A DNA stretch of 64,000 nucleotides from Branchiostoma lanceolatum (GCF_035083965.1 NC_089724.1:10100910-10164909), one strand, 5' to 3'. Shown: positions 47,901 through 59,732, numbered from the stretch's first letter. Numbers and translations: made by a program. The notes: generated by a model from the letters alone, not told the origin.

Positions 47901-50553
47901 TGAACAGGAGACCTACAGGGCAGACTTGGGGCACAAACGTCTCCTTCACGACACCAAGGCAGGAATCCTCATGCACCGCTGGAGGTTCCCCACCCTCTCC
48001 CTCCATGGTACAGTCCAGTAGGATTTCACAGCTTACATTTGTAGACTGATATCACATGTCATGCATGTCCTTAATGATGGAGTGTAAGCATCTAAAACTT
48101 AATATTTATGAAAATGGCAAATGAGGCACGAAGACAACAAATACAGCCAAAAAGAAATAGCTACATCAGCAAACTGAAGATACATGGAAACATGTGTGTT
48201 GTAATAAAAGACTGGCTCCATACCTTTTTTCAGTTGGATGATCATGATTTGATGTTCTTTTTTTTTTAACGATCTCGCTCAATGCAAGGCTGTAAGAGGC
48301 CACTTCTCGGCATTGAACTTGTTCATATATTTTGCTAAAGATTGCAGTGGAGGTTATATATCATCATCAGTCGACGTGCTTACGGGTTATACAGCCCCTT
48401 ATGGGGTGACATACCCTTTCGTTGACTGATACAAGATGGGGATGCACCGGCACTATAACTACATGTTGTATTTGTCACCGCTGCAGGTATTGAGGGTTCG
48501 TTTGACGGTGCTGGTGCCAAGACTGTCATCCCGCGGAAGGTGATCGGGAAGTTCTCCCTGCGCCTGGTGCCGGACATGCTGCCTGACCAGGTGGAGAAGT
48601 GTGTGGTGGACTACCTGAACAAACTGCACAAGAACAGCGGCAGCCCCAACGAGATCAGGTAAGGAATGTTACATGCATTTATCTGGAAAGAAATTCTTAA
48701 GTAAAAGTCCTCATGTTAGCTTCCTGGTGAGCCACCAAAATGCTGGACAAGGGGTGCGTACATTAATGGGGTTTTCCCCTTGAACGTTTTAGCTCCCTTG
48801 GTCAGGTCTGCGATCACCCCCAAATTGTGAGTGCATACTTTATAGGGGATGCATACTCTATTGGAAACTTTACAATAATAAAATTTTGAATTGAAAGGAA
48901 TATGTCCCCAATCAGGTTTCTTCTTTAAAATCACATGTGACGAATCCTTTTTAAAAATCTTAAACCTTTTTTAAATCTCATTTGTAACTGAGTTGCTGTC
49001 AGTTACTCTAAAATCTAAATCTTTTAAACCTTTTTTAAAATCTCCTTTATAACTGATCGATGAGTTGCTGTTTTTAATTTCCCTTTTGTAAAAAATGTTG
49101 CTATTTTTAGTTTCTGTTTAAAATTTCTCTTTTTTCCAGTGTTACCATGGGGCATGGGGGTAAGCCGTGGGTGAGTGACTTCAACCATCCTCACTACATC
49201 GCAGGACGTAAGGCAACCAAGACTGGTGAGCTAAATACTGAGAGGATTGTGTTGTACATTCTGACAAAAAGATATCGAGCTCTTGCTTGAGAACTTACCC
49301 AAAATCTTTATTACATTACATGTTTACTCTTTCCCCAAATCAACACTTAGGAAACTTTAAGGTACATTCACTTGATATTTGATGTTGATACCATCTATTG
49401 TCTACATCTAGATGAGCTGAGCAACGTATATGTTAACATCCTTTCTGATCCACAATCTGAACAGTTTGGAACTGTGAGCCTGACTTGACTCGCGAGGGTG
49501 GGAGTATCCCCGTGACCTTGACCTTCCAAGAGGTCACCGGCAAGAACGTTATGCTTCTGCCCATGGGCGCCTGCGACGACGGCGCACACTCCCAAAACGA
49601 GAAATTTGATCGGAAGAACTACATCCAAGGGGTACGTAGATCATGCCTTATTGATTATGATTGTGTATTTTCTATTTCATCCATTAGTTTGGGGCGTGGA
49701 GCCAGATTTGACGAGGGATGGATGTAGTATTCCAGTGACGTTGACATTTGCGGATGTGACAGGGAAAAACGTGATGCTTCTCCCAATGGGTGCATGCGAT
49801 GATGGGGCCCATTCCCAGAATGAAAAGTTCAACAAGAAAAACTATTTTATGGGGGTAGGTCTAAAATGTTGACTAAAGTTGTTGATTGCAATGGTATTGT
49901 GGATAAAAGATATCCTGCAAGTACTGATCAACATAGTACACAGAACGTACAACAAATTTTTAATCTCTAATATTAGGATTTTACAGACCTGTATAATTGC
50001 TATTTCAAGAAGAATACTATATCTCAGCAATTATAGATTTTTAATTGATTTCCAACATAAAATTTCAAACTCTGACCCAAAACTGGCATCAGTAATTCTT
50101 CACTTAAATGTTTATATTTTAACTAACGTGATGTAGGTTTGTTCCAGCATCTTGGAGCAAAAAGCCCCAAATCATGTTGAGCAGCTGCCATATAATCTTC
50201 AAACCAGCAATGTAATAACTTTCAGCAGTCCTATGTATGTATAAGTAGTTGTTTGAACTTCTTCCTTTTATGATCATAGACATGATATCCAGTTCGGAAA
50301 AAAACACTGACATGTCAACATATTACAAAGAATTAAAGTGTTCTCCAGCTCAAAAATATGTACTCACCGGAATTTTCGACTGGTTCTAACAGTCTTCTTC
50401 AGCTGATTACATTTTTTATGTTGGAGAACAGTTTAATTCTTCATAATGAATTTTACGAGATGAACTTTCCTGCTAATGTCAACATTTCTTCATCCCCTCC
50501 AACAGACCAAACTGCTCGCTGCCTACCTCCACGAGGTTTCCCAGCTGGAGTGA
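38915..50553 (+). CDS. CNDP2: Cytosolic non-specific dipeptidase (M20 metallopeptidase)
   Basis: Exons 38915-38949, 43732-43855, 44385-44555, 45082-45162, 45402-45476, 45839-45919, 46155-46228, 46530-46604, 47217-47361, 47908-48007, 48487-48658, 49140-49225, 49465-49631 (or 49688-49854) and 50506-50553; 477 aa, against ~475 in vertebrates. The enzyme hydrolyses dipeptides such as Cys-Gly with a two-metal centre. Visible ligands and catalytic residues: H102 and D104 (GHLDVQPA), D135 (GRGSTDDKG), E169/E170 ([11 protein letters not shown]), D198 (ISDNYW), H231 (LHSGVFGG) and H448 ([10 protein letters not shown]). Termini match the family: [11 protein letters not shown] and [15 protein letters not shown]. 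The start is the ATG in the YY1-type motif. AATAAA at 51586-51591 is a candidate polyadenylation signal. Intron 1 (4.8 kb) is full of mobile elements. Confidence 0.95.
39504..39643. mobile_element. Perfect 68-bp palindrome with 4-nt loop (foldback MITE?)
   Basis: Arms 39504-39571 and 39576-39643 are exact reverse complements, with a TTGT loop. The outer ends are CTAGCCGTGGCGAC / GTCGCCACGGCTAG. The palindrome is flanked by the direct repeat GGGTCCACC (39496-39504 and 39643-39651, overlapping the last stem base), which fits an 8-9-bp target-site duplication. In CNDP2 intron 1. Confidence 0.8.
39730..41541 (-). mobile_element. 5'-truncated LINE with open reverse-transcriptase frame
   Basis: A minus-strand open frame of 575 codons (41517-39790) continues upstream in frame a few codons to a TAG near 41541, probably the truncation point. 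Reverse-transcriptase motifs: [21 protein letters not shown]-type [24 protein letters not shown], motif [10 protein letters not shown], motif [14 protein letters not shown], motif [11 protein letters not shown]; then [24 protein letters not shown] and [14 protein letters not shown], a C-terminus typical of LINEs. The N-terminal endonuclease is missing. The 3' end has an ATC-repeat tail (~39730-39745). Clade not assigned. It lies antisense in CNDP2 intron 1. The long uninterrupted frame implies a fairly recent insertion. Confidence 0.85.
41730..42010 (+). mobile_element. 3' end of a CR1-type LINE
   Basis: The plus strand encodes [13 protein letters not shown] followed by [14 protein letters not shown] and a stop, the usual C-terminal end of CR1-like reverse transcriptases, with a TAG in the preceding YKYSY segment. 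A short 3' region ends in AAGTTGAAGTTGAA. Same general group as the fragment at 19342-20330. Confidence 0.7.
44049..44238. mobile_element. hAT-like MITE copy (CNDP2 intron 2)
   Basis: It starts TAGGGCTGTCTC and contains GGCTCCCAAACAATGAATGGGAC, the reverse complement of a segment in the element at 57253-57478. One end is eroded. Confidence 0.6.
44640..44940. repeat. GT-rich dispersed repeat (CNDP2 intron 3)
   Basis: An imperfect GT run (GTGTCTGTGTGTGTG) is followed by GGATTACGATATTTGGTATGTGGGTAG-type sequence and TTTTTCGTGGCAGA. Related stretches lie at 31881-32230 and 35070-35460. Confidence 0.5.
46864..47130. mobile_element. MITE in CNDP2 intron 8
   Basis: Exact 18-bp terminal inverted repeats AATAGACGAATTTGAACG / CGTTCAAATTCGTCTATT surround ~230 bp without an open frame of note. 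A target duplication cannot be fixed because the flanks (TTC / CAG) are short. Confidence 0.7.
49688..49854 (+). CDS. CNDP2: Alternative penultimate exon of CNDP2 (exon 13b)
   Basis: 167 nt, the same length and phase as exon 13a (49465-49631), with its own acceptor (TTAG before TTTGG) and donor (GGGGTAGGT). It encodes [15 protein letters not shown]...[29 protein letters not shown] and matches 13a at about 45 of 55 residues, including the metal-binding His. Codon third positions differ widely, so the duplication is old and the protein is under constraint. The 56-nt gap between 13a and 13b is very short for an intron, and including both exons (334 nt) would shift the frame. Confidence 0.85.
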
Positions 50554-52526
50554 GGACCAAGGACAGTCCAGGAAACATAACAACATTTCCACTACAACCA
50601 CAGAAACAGGACCAGGCTTATACATGCTATATCAAACTGCTGTTCTTTCTTTTCAATGCCTTCCCCTTTCTTTGGTATCATTTTGTCAAACAGATCAAAT
50701 TCAGTGTTGCAGGTTTACAGAATATTGTTTTCTTCAATGCGATTTTTGTGTAGAAGAATAAGTCGTAAATCAGATACTTAGTTGATTATGCTGCTTTCTC
50801 TTCTGTCTTAATCATTGAATTTGCTTTGAATGATTATTGTTACTTAAGATTTGTGAATCTTCTGTAAATTTTGTGGAAATATCATATCAGACTTTATTCA
50901 GCCATTAAGTGGCAAGATATTCATCATCAAATCTAAAGGGAATATTTATAACGTATTACCTCAAGATGGCAATGTTGTCGATCTTAGATTGATTCAAAAA
51001 TCTCCATTGGACCAAATAATGCTGAAAGGCACGGATAAAATGTTTTAAAAAATGGTACAGCTCTTGTATGGTCTTATTTGCTGTCAGTCACAAGGAGACT
51101 CCCTGTTTCTTTTATTGTGCATTACAGTTGAAATAGTCTGTGTAACACAAACTCTGCTATCCGAGGCTGTAATAGCCCCTATAAGCGCAATGTCAATCAG
51201 GCTACAGTTGAATAAGTTGATGTTGTGCATTACAGTTGAAAAAGCAAAATAACAGTCAAAGCTTACTCATTTCCTATTCCAATATCGGACTCTTGTAACC
51301 TGACCGCCTCTCAAGCTTATATCTTCAGACACATTGGTAAATACCTTACACAGCTATGCTGCAACTTTGCAATTTGTGGGGATTTACCATGCAATTGTAT
51401 GATTAAGGATGGCCAGGTCTTAGAAGTGACTGAATCATCAAGTGCCTTATTGTAGCCAAAGCCTGCTCTTACATGTACATGTAAGTCGACTCATATTAAA
51501 GTTGTCAGAAAATGTCGATCAAGCTATATGAGGCCCATGTAAAAGTAACAGACAAATTCGAGGACTGTAAAAATTTAGAGTTGTGAATAAAAGTTCTCTT
51601 GCTTCACTTTGTTTCAACTTACAATGTTGTGTTTGTATATATACAGTCTGATGGAGGACCAATACTATATGTATATATGTGAGCAAATGTCAAATTGAAT
51701 TATTTACATCTTCAATACAATGGTTTCAAATTTATCACCCCCCTGCCTTTTTATCTCTTTCCATTAAATTATTCAAGAACCATTAATCTGTTTGCAAATT
51801 ATATTTTAAACCCATTATTGAAAACAAAATTCGGATGTGAAATCAGTAATTGACACGTTCACATGTACAGTATGGCCCTCAGCAAAACAAACTGCCTGTG
51901 TATTGCTGACTAATAGACAATGTCAGGCTCAATATGTTAATTTCTTGAATACAAGGTGCATGTGTCCCAATCACATTACAAAGCACTAGTCATAATGGCT
52001 CAAAATAAGAACGATGCTGGTCATGCATTCTGTGATGAATTAAAAGCAGCTGGAACTTAAGTAACAAAAATTATCTATTAATTAAGGACAGGAAAAGATG
52101 TCCGTGTTACTGAGATATAAACACTTGAGATTTGCCTAACCAAACCATTTAATTCTAGCATCTATACTGTCTCACTGGTAAAATATAATTCTTATGCAAT
52201 TTTTGTGCAACATTTGCAAATCTAATCCTGGTTCAGCCTATCCAAAACCAGTCGCTTGTACAAAAGAAGTATAAACAGATCATTGATTAAGATGAGTGAG
52301 AGGGTCACAGAATAGGAAGTACATTCATTTTTTTGTAAGACTAGACAGCAACAGAAAGGAAAATAACACTCATGTAGAAAAAAGCCTGCTTGCAGGTACA
52401 TGAGTAGTTTGTAAATTGTCATTTTGTATTATAATAATCATTTCAACAATGCTGAGGTTTTAGAAAAGACGAATTGTGAGTCTGCGCAAGCTGAATTTGT
52501 CAATCAAGTTTAAACCCATCTGGTCC
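50554..52526. other. CNDP2 3' region and spacer
   Basis: The CNDP2 3' UTR probably extends to ~51600 (AATAAA at 51586-51591). The rest is AT-rich with no recognisable gene before the convergent small gene. Confidence 0.5.
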
Positions 52527-54042
52527 TCAATTCAAGAAGTCCTCCCAGCCTCCGCGGTCCTTTGCTGGCTGAATCCACAACAAACAGATTTTGTTAATGT
52601 TCAGTTTTGACTATCCAACAAACAATACAGGCAACAGTTTCTGGTACATATAATTTCTACAGATTCAGTGTCATTTATAAAGTTTGAAGAAGAAATTTTC
52701 ATCAAATATACAGCAAAAACAATACTAGTTCATCAATTGAAAATGAAAATTTGAACTGAATGCTTTTGCCTAAACACAAAAAGAAATAACTCAGTAAAAG
52801 GGAAGTAACTACAAGTCACCTACTTTCTCTGGCTTTTTCTTCTTTGCCTTTTCAATCATCTTCTTTGCATACTTGTCAGATTGTCCGTTCGCTTCCTAAG
52901 CAAGGACAGATGTACAATAATTGTTCATCAGTCAATAGAATACTTAATGATACATGTTTCACCTTCCATGTATGCCATTCTTTGATTGTAACTTACAGTA
53001 CTTTCTTCATTAAAGATAAATTATTGTGTATCATATTTCTCATAAAACAACTGTACCTTCTCATAAAACAACTGTACCTTCTCATAAAACAACTGTACCT
53101 TCTTATAAAACAACCTTCTTACAAAACTGTACCTTCTTATAAAACAACTGTACCTTCAGCTAAAATGATACACGTTTCACCTTCCATGTTTGCCATTCTT
53201 TGATTGTAACTTACGGTACTTTCTTCATTAAAGATAAATTATTGTGTATCATATTTCTCATAAAACAACTGTACCTTCTCATAGAACACAGCTACCTTCA
53301 GCTAAAATGATACAACCTACATGATAAGAAAGTCATGACGTTCTAGAGCTGAATTCAATATTGCGTAAGCTGGATTTGTGTACCAAATTTCGTATTCAAT
53401 TCCTCGGAAGAAACAACTGGAAAATATCAGTCTTTGAGTCAGGGTTATTTCCTGTGTGATCATACTCACATCTTTACTCTTTGACTTGCCCTCCGAGCCT
53501 TTGAGTTTCTTTATCAGATCAAATAGTCCACCGCCAACTCCTGATGCTTTAGGCTGCTGTTGTGTTTCCTGTGACTCTCCCTGTGATGTTTCCTGTAGAT
53601 TGTCTGTGGGCTTTTCTTCAGATATTTCTTCTGGCTTTACCTGTATTTCCTGCAATGGTTCCGCAGCCTATCAGAAACAACAGGTTCATGGAAGGATTCG
53701 AACACCCATAGACATGAACTTCTTATTGATAAGTATACCTTTTCGTAGTAAAATTGTTTTGAAAAACAACCACACAGTCAAGACTGCTATATCTTAAGAC
53801 TAGTATCAAACAGGAAATGTTTTAGTGACCACCATCATATAGTCAAGTTTATTGCATAACAGGTACAATGTACGGCAAATAACATGCATTGGAATAACAA
53901 CTACGTATATACTGTACTAGCTCCTGTATTTCAACTTTGGTCATCGGTTTTAAAGCAGCTTAAATATCAGGCAAGAAATTTGTAATGCATCATTCTTATT
54001 CAAGTTAGCAAGAAACTTGGAAGTTGAACCCACCTCTGCCAT
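52527..54042 (-). CDS. Small charged protein of unknown function
   Basis: Four phase-0 exons: 54042-54034 (only MAE), 53667-53470, 52895-52824 and 52568-52527; 106 aa. The N-terminal half is Glu/Gln-rich (EEISEEKPTDNLQETSQGES), followed by a short hydrophobic-basic segment (GGGLFDLIKKLKGSEG), a Lys-rich helix-prone stretch (KYAKKMIEKAKKKKPEK) and the ending DRGGWEDFLN. No signal peptide or membrane segment, so probably intracellular. I do not recognise the family. Good splice sites and a consistent phase support the model; a missed exon in the 574-bp intron cannot be excluded. It sits 0.7 kb downstream of LIPT1 on the same strand. Confidence 0.65.
52948..53300. repeat. Tandem repeats in an intron of the small gene
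   Basis: A ~110-bp segment (AATGATACAYGTTTCACCTTCC...CATATTTCTCATAAAACAACTGTACC) occurs at ~52948-53060 and again at ~53164-53280. Between them lie about five copies of a 21-bp unit, CTTCTCATAAAACAACTGTAC. Confidence 0.85.
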
Positions 54043-54740
54043 GTTCAAGTGCCTTGGAATGTGGATGAATCTTGATGATGTCCGACGGTGAGTGTTGCTC
54101 ACCTTATGTGTTAGCATACACAGGTGTCATACAGTTGCGCATGCGCGTTTTAACTCGACAAGTGAAGCACATCTCATCGTTTAATCATGGTCATCAAGTA
54201 TTCATGCTTTCCGGCATAAAATGAGTAACGTGATATTTCATCACGTTGAATGATGATCGTAGCAAGATGCCTTATGCTGGCCCATTGTTTCCTTAGCAGC
54301 TAAAGAACCTGTACTTGTTTGTGAGACTGTAGCCCTTATCACTGAACCCTCTTGAATGGAACATTCACAGAAACGTTGCTTTCAAATGTGATGATTGGGT
54401 TGGATAAATAATTAGGAGGGTTGGTCTCCTGGTTGAATAACCTTGTTTTATAGATCAGGGGAGTTTTATGTGTTCCACTATTAAACAGGCCATGTGGTCA
54501 TGTCTTGTCTAGTCACTGTGCATACAGCTGGTTTGTATCATGGTAACTAATCCTGTTTCTTACTGTTGATTATGTTCGTTACACAAGTGTTCTACTTCAC
54601 ATAGCAACAAGACGCAAGAGGAAACATACAAGCTAAGTGACCAGGCACCATCCACTCCAAAATCATATTTTATTCATCTCACTGGCAGACCATCACCTCA
54701 AGAATTGATTACAAAAATGGAGCAGAGATATTTGTCACTA
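54043..54740. other. Spacer between the small gene and LIPT1
   Basis: It contains the LIPT1 polyadenylation signal near 54669. No coding segment or clear promoter box seen. Confidence 0.5.
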
Positions 54741-57700
54741 TCATACTAGTTTGTCAACAATAAATTGACAGAGTCTCTGGGCAAACTGTCTCTCTTTGTC
54801 TGATATTCTCCTGTAGGATTGTAAAGACTTCTCCAGGCCTGCCTGAACATCCACAGAACTGAATCTTTTTCCTGCATGGGGGATATACAATAGTTAGTAA
54901 CTTAATTCACTTATTACACTGTTTAGTTATGTGTGTGGACATTTAATACAATACTTAATTGCAGTGTTATATATAACATTACAAGTACATGTAGTTGTAA
55001 TAGTTTAAAACTCATTTTATGAATCACAAAAAACAGACCATACTATCAAAGAATTCGTTTCACCTTACAAAATTTGTTCAACTTCATAAAATCTACCAAG
55101 GCTGTAATAATTTGTTTCCATATATAGAGCTTGTAATTCATGCTTTAGCACACATGATTAAAATTGGTATCAGACAATAGTATTAGACAATATTCACCAT
55201 ATGGTAGTGGCATTATAGGGCCCCCATGCTGCCTTGTGGAACCCTTTCAGATAGAGTAGCTGTGAAACATATGCAAATTTCTGCCGTACCTCTCATGGAG
55301 TACCCTATATCCTGGATGACTCCCTCTGACACCCACAGTAAGGGACACTCCAGGTAAGAGTCCACTATCACTCCCTTCTTAACCTTCATGTACACGCCTA
55401 GGGGCTGGAGTAAAACAGAAGGTGCTTTATAACATTTCTGATAGCAACTAAAATATGTTTCAAAAGAGAAACTAGTGGGTTGGTTAATATGATGAATACA
55501 AATGTCAATATTTGAAAGTGTGTAGCTTACCACAGCTAGTCCATCAACAGGTTTTCTTAAACAGATATTGAAAGGAGGCGTTTTTCCATAAATCCACTCC
55601 CAAGACTGGAAAAGAAATGGCGTTATCAGATTAATATCATTTACATGCTTTGCCTTAGGCATCATCATTCGACATACTACAACTGTACAATGTAAAAAAC
55701 TTTTACTTCATGAAAAGCACAAATCCCATCCCTGGCATGCTCCACAAGCTTTCACCATTCTAGAGATGCTCATTAGCAATTAGTTACTTCAGAATCTATA
55801 GTCCATTATACAGTCAGTTTTGTGAATCATTATAATGTTTCTCAATATTTCAGGCAAATCCAAATAACCTAGATTTTTTTTAGTACTAAGACTTTGGGCT
55901 CTAGCTTTGAAGGGAGATGTTAACTAGAACCCCATTCCAAAACACATCACTTCATCTCACCTTCAGCTCTTCTGTAATTTTGCCTACACCTGGGTACAGG
56001 GCCTCACTAGTGGGGTCCACATCACATACCTGGGAAAAAAAGGAAAGGCACACTTTATGTATGCTCAAGGCTGAACCAACTTGCTTCATGAAAAAATTTA
56101 AAAATGCAAGTAAAAATGATAGATCAAAGAAATTGGACCTCACCTGTTTCATATCCCCCTGATGATTTCTAATGAAATATTCTGCTATGGTGCCCCCTAA
56201 AACTTCAGTGTCAATGGTAGGGTCCACTTCTTTTAAGTTGATGACCTCTGACCTTATACTTTCAGTAGCTGTGGTCTCCAAGCCATCCTGAAGTGCAGAC
56301 AACAAACAAAACATTTACCGTGTTATCAAATACAGTTAAACCTGTCTAAGGTGACCACTCAAGGGACTGAGCAATAGACAGGTGGTCTTAATAGACAGGT
56401 TACTGCCAGACCAAGGGTGAGAGGACATCTCTCTTGAAGCACTTTAATCTGAGATCGCAAGGGTGGGTGAAAAAACAATTGCCAAGGACAAAAACCCTAG
56501 AAAGAAACATAAATGCAAATTGGCAAATTACACCACTATTTCCCCACAGTTATTACTGTGGCCACATGCTGGTATAAGTGGTAAATTGTATGGTCAGTTT
56601 AGGCAGTGAAAATGTAACTTTTATGCAGTCACCAAACCAAGCTGGTCACGGTGATGTTAGTCTTTAATGCGGGTGTCTAGTTCCATTAAAAAAATTTAAT
56701 GGGACTAAGAAAAAGTCAGATCAAATTGAGCAGGTGATTGGCCTACCAGGTTTAAGTGTACGTACAACTATTTTAGATATTAGAAAGTCTGAAAGCAAAT
56801 TGCAATGTAAAGAATTGAGGTAACCTAATACTTTTGTCATTACATAAGTCTTTGTTTGGAAAAAACAATGAAAAGTAACGTAAATGGATAACCCACAAAT
56901 CCAGACACCAGGATGTCCTTCAGAACCTGTGTGTTGACATCGCACAGTAAGGTGCAGTGATGGTAGGCTGTCTTACGGCCCAGCTTCGCAGCAGTTCCTG
57001 ACAGCTACACGACAAGGAGAAAAATGTAAATTTTAGACACAGATCTTTAAGGTTATGGGAATATGCTTATGTCATTTTTTTCAACTTCTTTCTTTATATA
57101 TATGTAGCTTTAAACAATGCTTGCAGCTATATGTGCAAAGGCTTAGGTGTGACAGGTCGTTCAATGTAGTATACTGTAACCAGCTGCTGGCATGCTATAT
57201 GCCTGCGAAGTTGGTGTGATATGTTAAGGGCGGTTATACCGGCTATACAGATCAGGGCTGTCTCCAGCTTTGAATTTTTTCCGTCCCACTCATTGTTTGG
57301 GAGCCTATGTTTTAAATTTTCGTTGCCAAATTTGTCATTTTAAGCTTACAAAGATACCTTTTCATCAATTTCAAGTCATAAAGTTCAGAATTTGGGACGG
57401 AAAGGGTGAATTTCTTTTCCGTCCCAAGAAGCAAATTTCTGTCCTGGGACGGAAGGACGGGTCCTGGAGACAGCCCTGATACAGATACAGACACAGATAT
57501 AAAATCACATATCAGATATCTATTAAGAACTACATTTGCATAAGACTACTGTTACAGTTGTACCTTGTATCTGTCGTTGAGTACTAAGTCGTCCCTCTTG
57601 TTGACAGACAGGTCCAGACTTGGCCACCTCCCCTTGAGGGCTGTCACCAGGTCCTGTAGGTTCTGTTTCCTCCTGTACGTGTCCCTGGAGGTCAGGAAGG

Positions 57701-57819
57701 TCACGTTCAGGTTTCCCAAGTCCTGATTAGATGAAAGAGAGGGCTTAATCAGTTGTCCAAGGGCAAATTCCCTCCTTTTTATAGCTTAAACCAGGTCTGT
57801 TCATCCACATACACAAATA

Positions 57820-57859
<40 letters not shown>

Positions 57860-58648
57860 TACAAATGCTACCCAAAACAAAACCTTCTTGGCGAAGGTAA
57901 TACGGGTATACTGTGGTCTTCTCTCATTGGGGCTGTTCCACTACAAAAAGGGGAAAATATCTTTTTTTTTCTTTTATATATGGCTGCATCAAACTACCTT
58001 GGGTGCGAGCCTTTTTAGCTTTCCGGCTAGCATCAACCTCTTCTTTTTTAGAAATCAAATAAATGATTTAAATAGAAATTGAAAATGTTGAACCTGCTCC
58101 CCTTACATGGTAGACTGTTCCCCCTCCACTCCTCCTCCTGGCCAGCTGGATGCCCAGCTCCTGCAGTCTCTTCACCTTACACTCAGCCCACGGGTTCTGG
58201 TGACGACCAATCACAACCTGGGGATCAACACACAGAGGACAAAACTTTTCCAATACCATTGTTAAGAGCAGCACTGTAATATTGTTAATGAACATGTTAA
58301 TAATATGTCTATTTCAACAATATCTATTTTATATCAGCATCTCGGATGTCCTTGCTCAGTAGACGTATAAGAAAAAGGATAAAATGACTACAGGTATCAT
58401 GATTGATAAAAACAATATGAGATGAATATGAAACATGCCTACATCAATGTTTTTGATAGTCATCTCTGAAAAGGAAACTCTTCCATCTACTACTACTTAC
58501 AGTAGGTTCATTTCTCCAGAGTAGCAGAATGTCTGTGTCTGTGAAGTCTTGGTTCTCGTACAACCTGAAACATGTTATCATAACATTGGGAGAAGCCTTG
58601 TCACTCATCCATTTATTCACTCATTCAATCAGTCTCTCAGTCACTCAG

Positions 58649-58679
<31 letters not shown>

Positions 58680-59095
58680 ATGGATGAGAAAAAATGGAGT
58701 TTCACTTACCAGTCTTCAAAAGCCAGATTTGCAAATGTATCTGTTGAGGTAGATTTGTACACAATTCCCTGTAAAGTATGATGGTAAGATGGTACAATGT
58801 TTTTGTCAGGGTTTAAACTAGCTTGGTATACATTTCGTTGTAAACAGGCACAATTATCTAGTTCTGAAACTTATCAACTTTGGTATGACAACATCCTAAT
58901 GCTTAAATGACATCATTTTATAAGAAGGCAGGTTTTTTTTTTTTTTGGCATGTGTGTGTTTGGGGGTGGCAGGGGTTCTGCCTTTCTCTCAACAAAGGTA
59001 CACACATGTTGTGTAAGTGTGTGTGCACGAGTGTGTGTACATGTGCGTGACACATGCATAATGCAGGTGTATGAGTGTGTGCAAAAACAATGTGA

Positions 59096-59128
<33 letters not shown>

Positions 59129-59732
59129 AGTACATGTACTAGTATCTGCATATCTGTATACTATGTGTGTGTTTGTTTGTGTGTGTTTATGCATATGTGT
59201 GTGCGCGCACGTGTTTGTGTGTTGAAAAACATTTGTAGCACATATTAGTACATTTTTGTCTGCTCTACCACAGACACGCCCCCTTCCTGTGTGCCATAAA
59301 CACTTCATTAAATTTAAAGAAGTGTTTAATTCATTTTAGATAACCTAATTTGCTGCTTTTTAAATTATGTGTCAGTCTGTGATAGCGCTATTAATCGCTT
59401 ATCATCACAACAAATATCAAGGATTTTAATTAACAAACGTCAGTAACATTTACCTTTGGTTTCGGTCGAGTGTCTGAAGTTACGTCAAAGCCGCTGTCCG
59501 GGGTAACAGACGAGAAACACCGACGGTGGGCGGTGGTTCTTTCGGTAAGCTTTCTGCACCTAACCTTCCAGTTTCTTCCCACTATCTCTGTTTTAGTCAC
59601 TCTAGAAATGTTTAAGGAGCGTTCTGATGTCAAAGTCAATGTTTTTAACGAGCGAAACAGCGAGAGATAGGTAGGAAAGCGTCGTGTTGAAAACGTAAAC
59701 AGAGCCGTGCCACTTCTACAGGGCGCAGCCAT
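54741..59732 (-). CDS. LIPT1: Mitochondrial lipoyltransferase 1
   Basis: Exons 59732-59454, 58768-58710, 58564-58501, 58217-58107, 57722-57564, 57004-56897, 56287-56144, 56029-55961, 55605-55531, 55404-55290 and 54871-54741; 437 aa. Transfers lipoyl groups to the E2 subunits of mitochondrial 2-oxoacid dehydrogenases. Hallmarks: [45 protein letters not shown] (lipoyl-adenylate site with the conserved Lys), ADP-type [21 protein letters not shown]. The first ~90 residues are basic and Ser/Thr/Arg-rich, fitting a mitochondrial targeting peptide, and make the protein longer than the ~373-aa human one. AATAAA at 54669-54674 (minus) lies ~70 bp past the stop. The start ATG lies in a YY1-type motif (59725-59737). 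Introns contain MITEs and CA/GT repeats. Confidence 0.93.
56333..56404. mobile_element. Miniature copy of the TA-target transposon (LIPT1 intron)
   Basis: It starts TA-CAGTTAAACCTGTCTAAGGTGACC and ends near AGACAGGTTACTG. The ACTCAAGGGACTG segment matches the left end of the element at 10039-11173. Only 72 bp remain. Confidence 0.5.
57253..57478. mobile_element. hAT-like MITE with intact 8-bp target duplication
   Basis: Terminal inverted repeats CAGGGCTGTCTCCAG / CTGGAGACAGCCCTG are flanked by exact ATACAGAT copies (57245-57252 and 57479-57486). An 8-bp duplication and a CAGGG end are hallmarks of hAT elements. It is 226 bp, non-coding, and lies in a LIPT1 intron. A relative is at 44049-44238. 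Confidence 0.85.
57824..57855. repeat. CA microsatellite
   Basis: About 16 CA units in a LIPT1 intron. Confidence 0.9.
59097..59126. repeat. GT microsatellite
   Basis: About 14 GT units within a longer GT-rich stretch (58955-59225) in LIPT1 intron 1. Confidence 0.9.

Noticed and set aside
49465-49854. Inclusion of both exon 13a and 13b in one CNDP2 transcript
   Set aside because: 334 nt would shift the frame before the final exon, and the 56-nt gap is unlikely to splice.
58913-59308. His/Thr-rich frames opposite the GT repeat
   Set aside because: Low-complexity translations of a microsatellite in LIPT1 intron 1.
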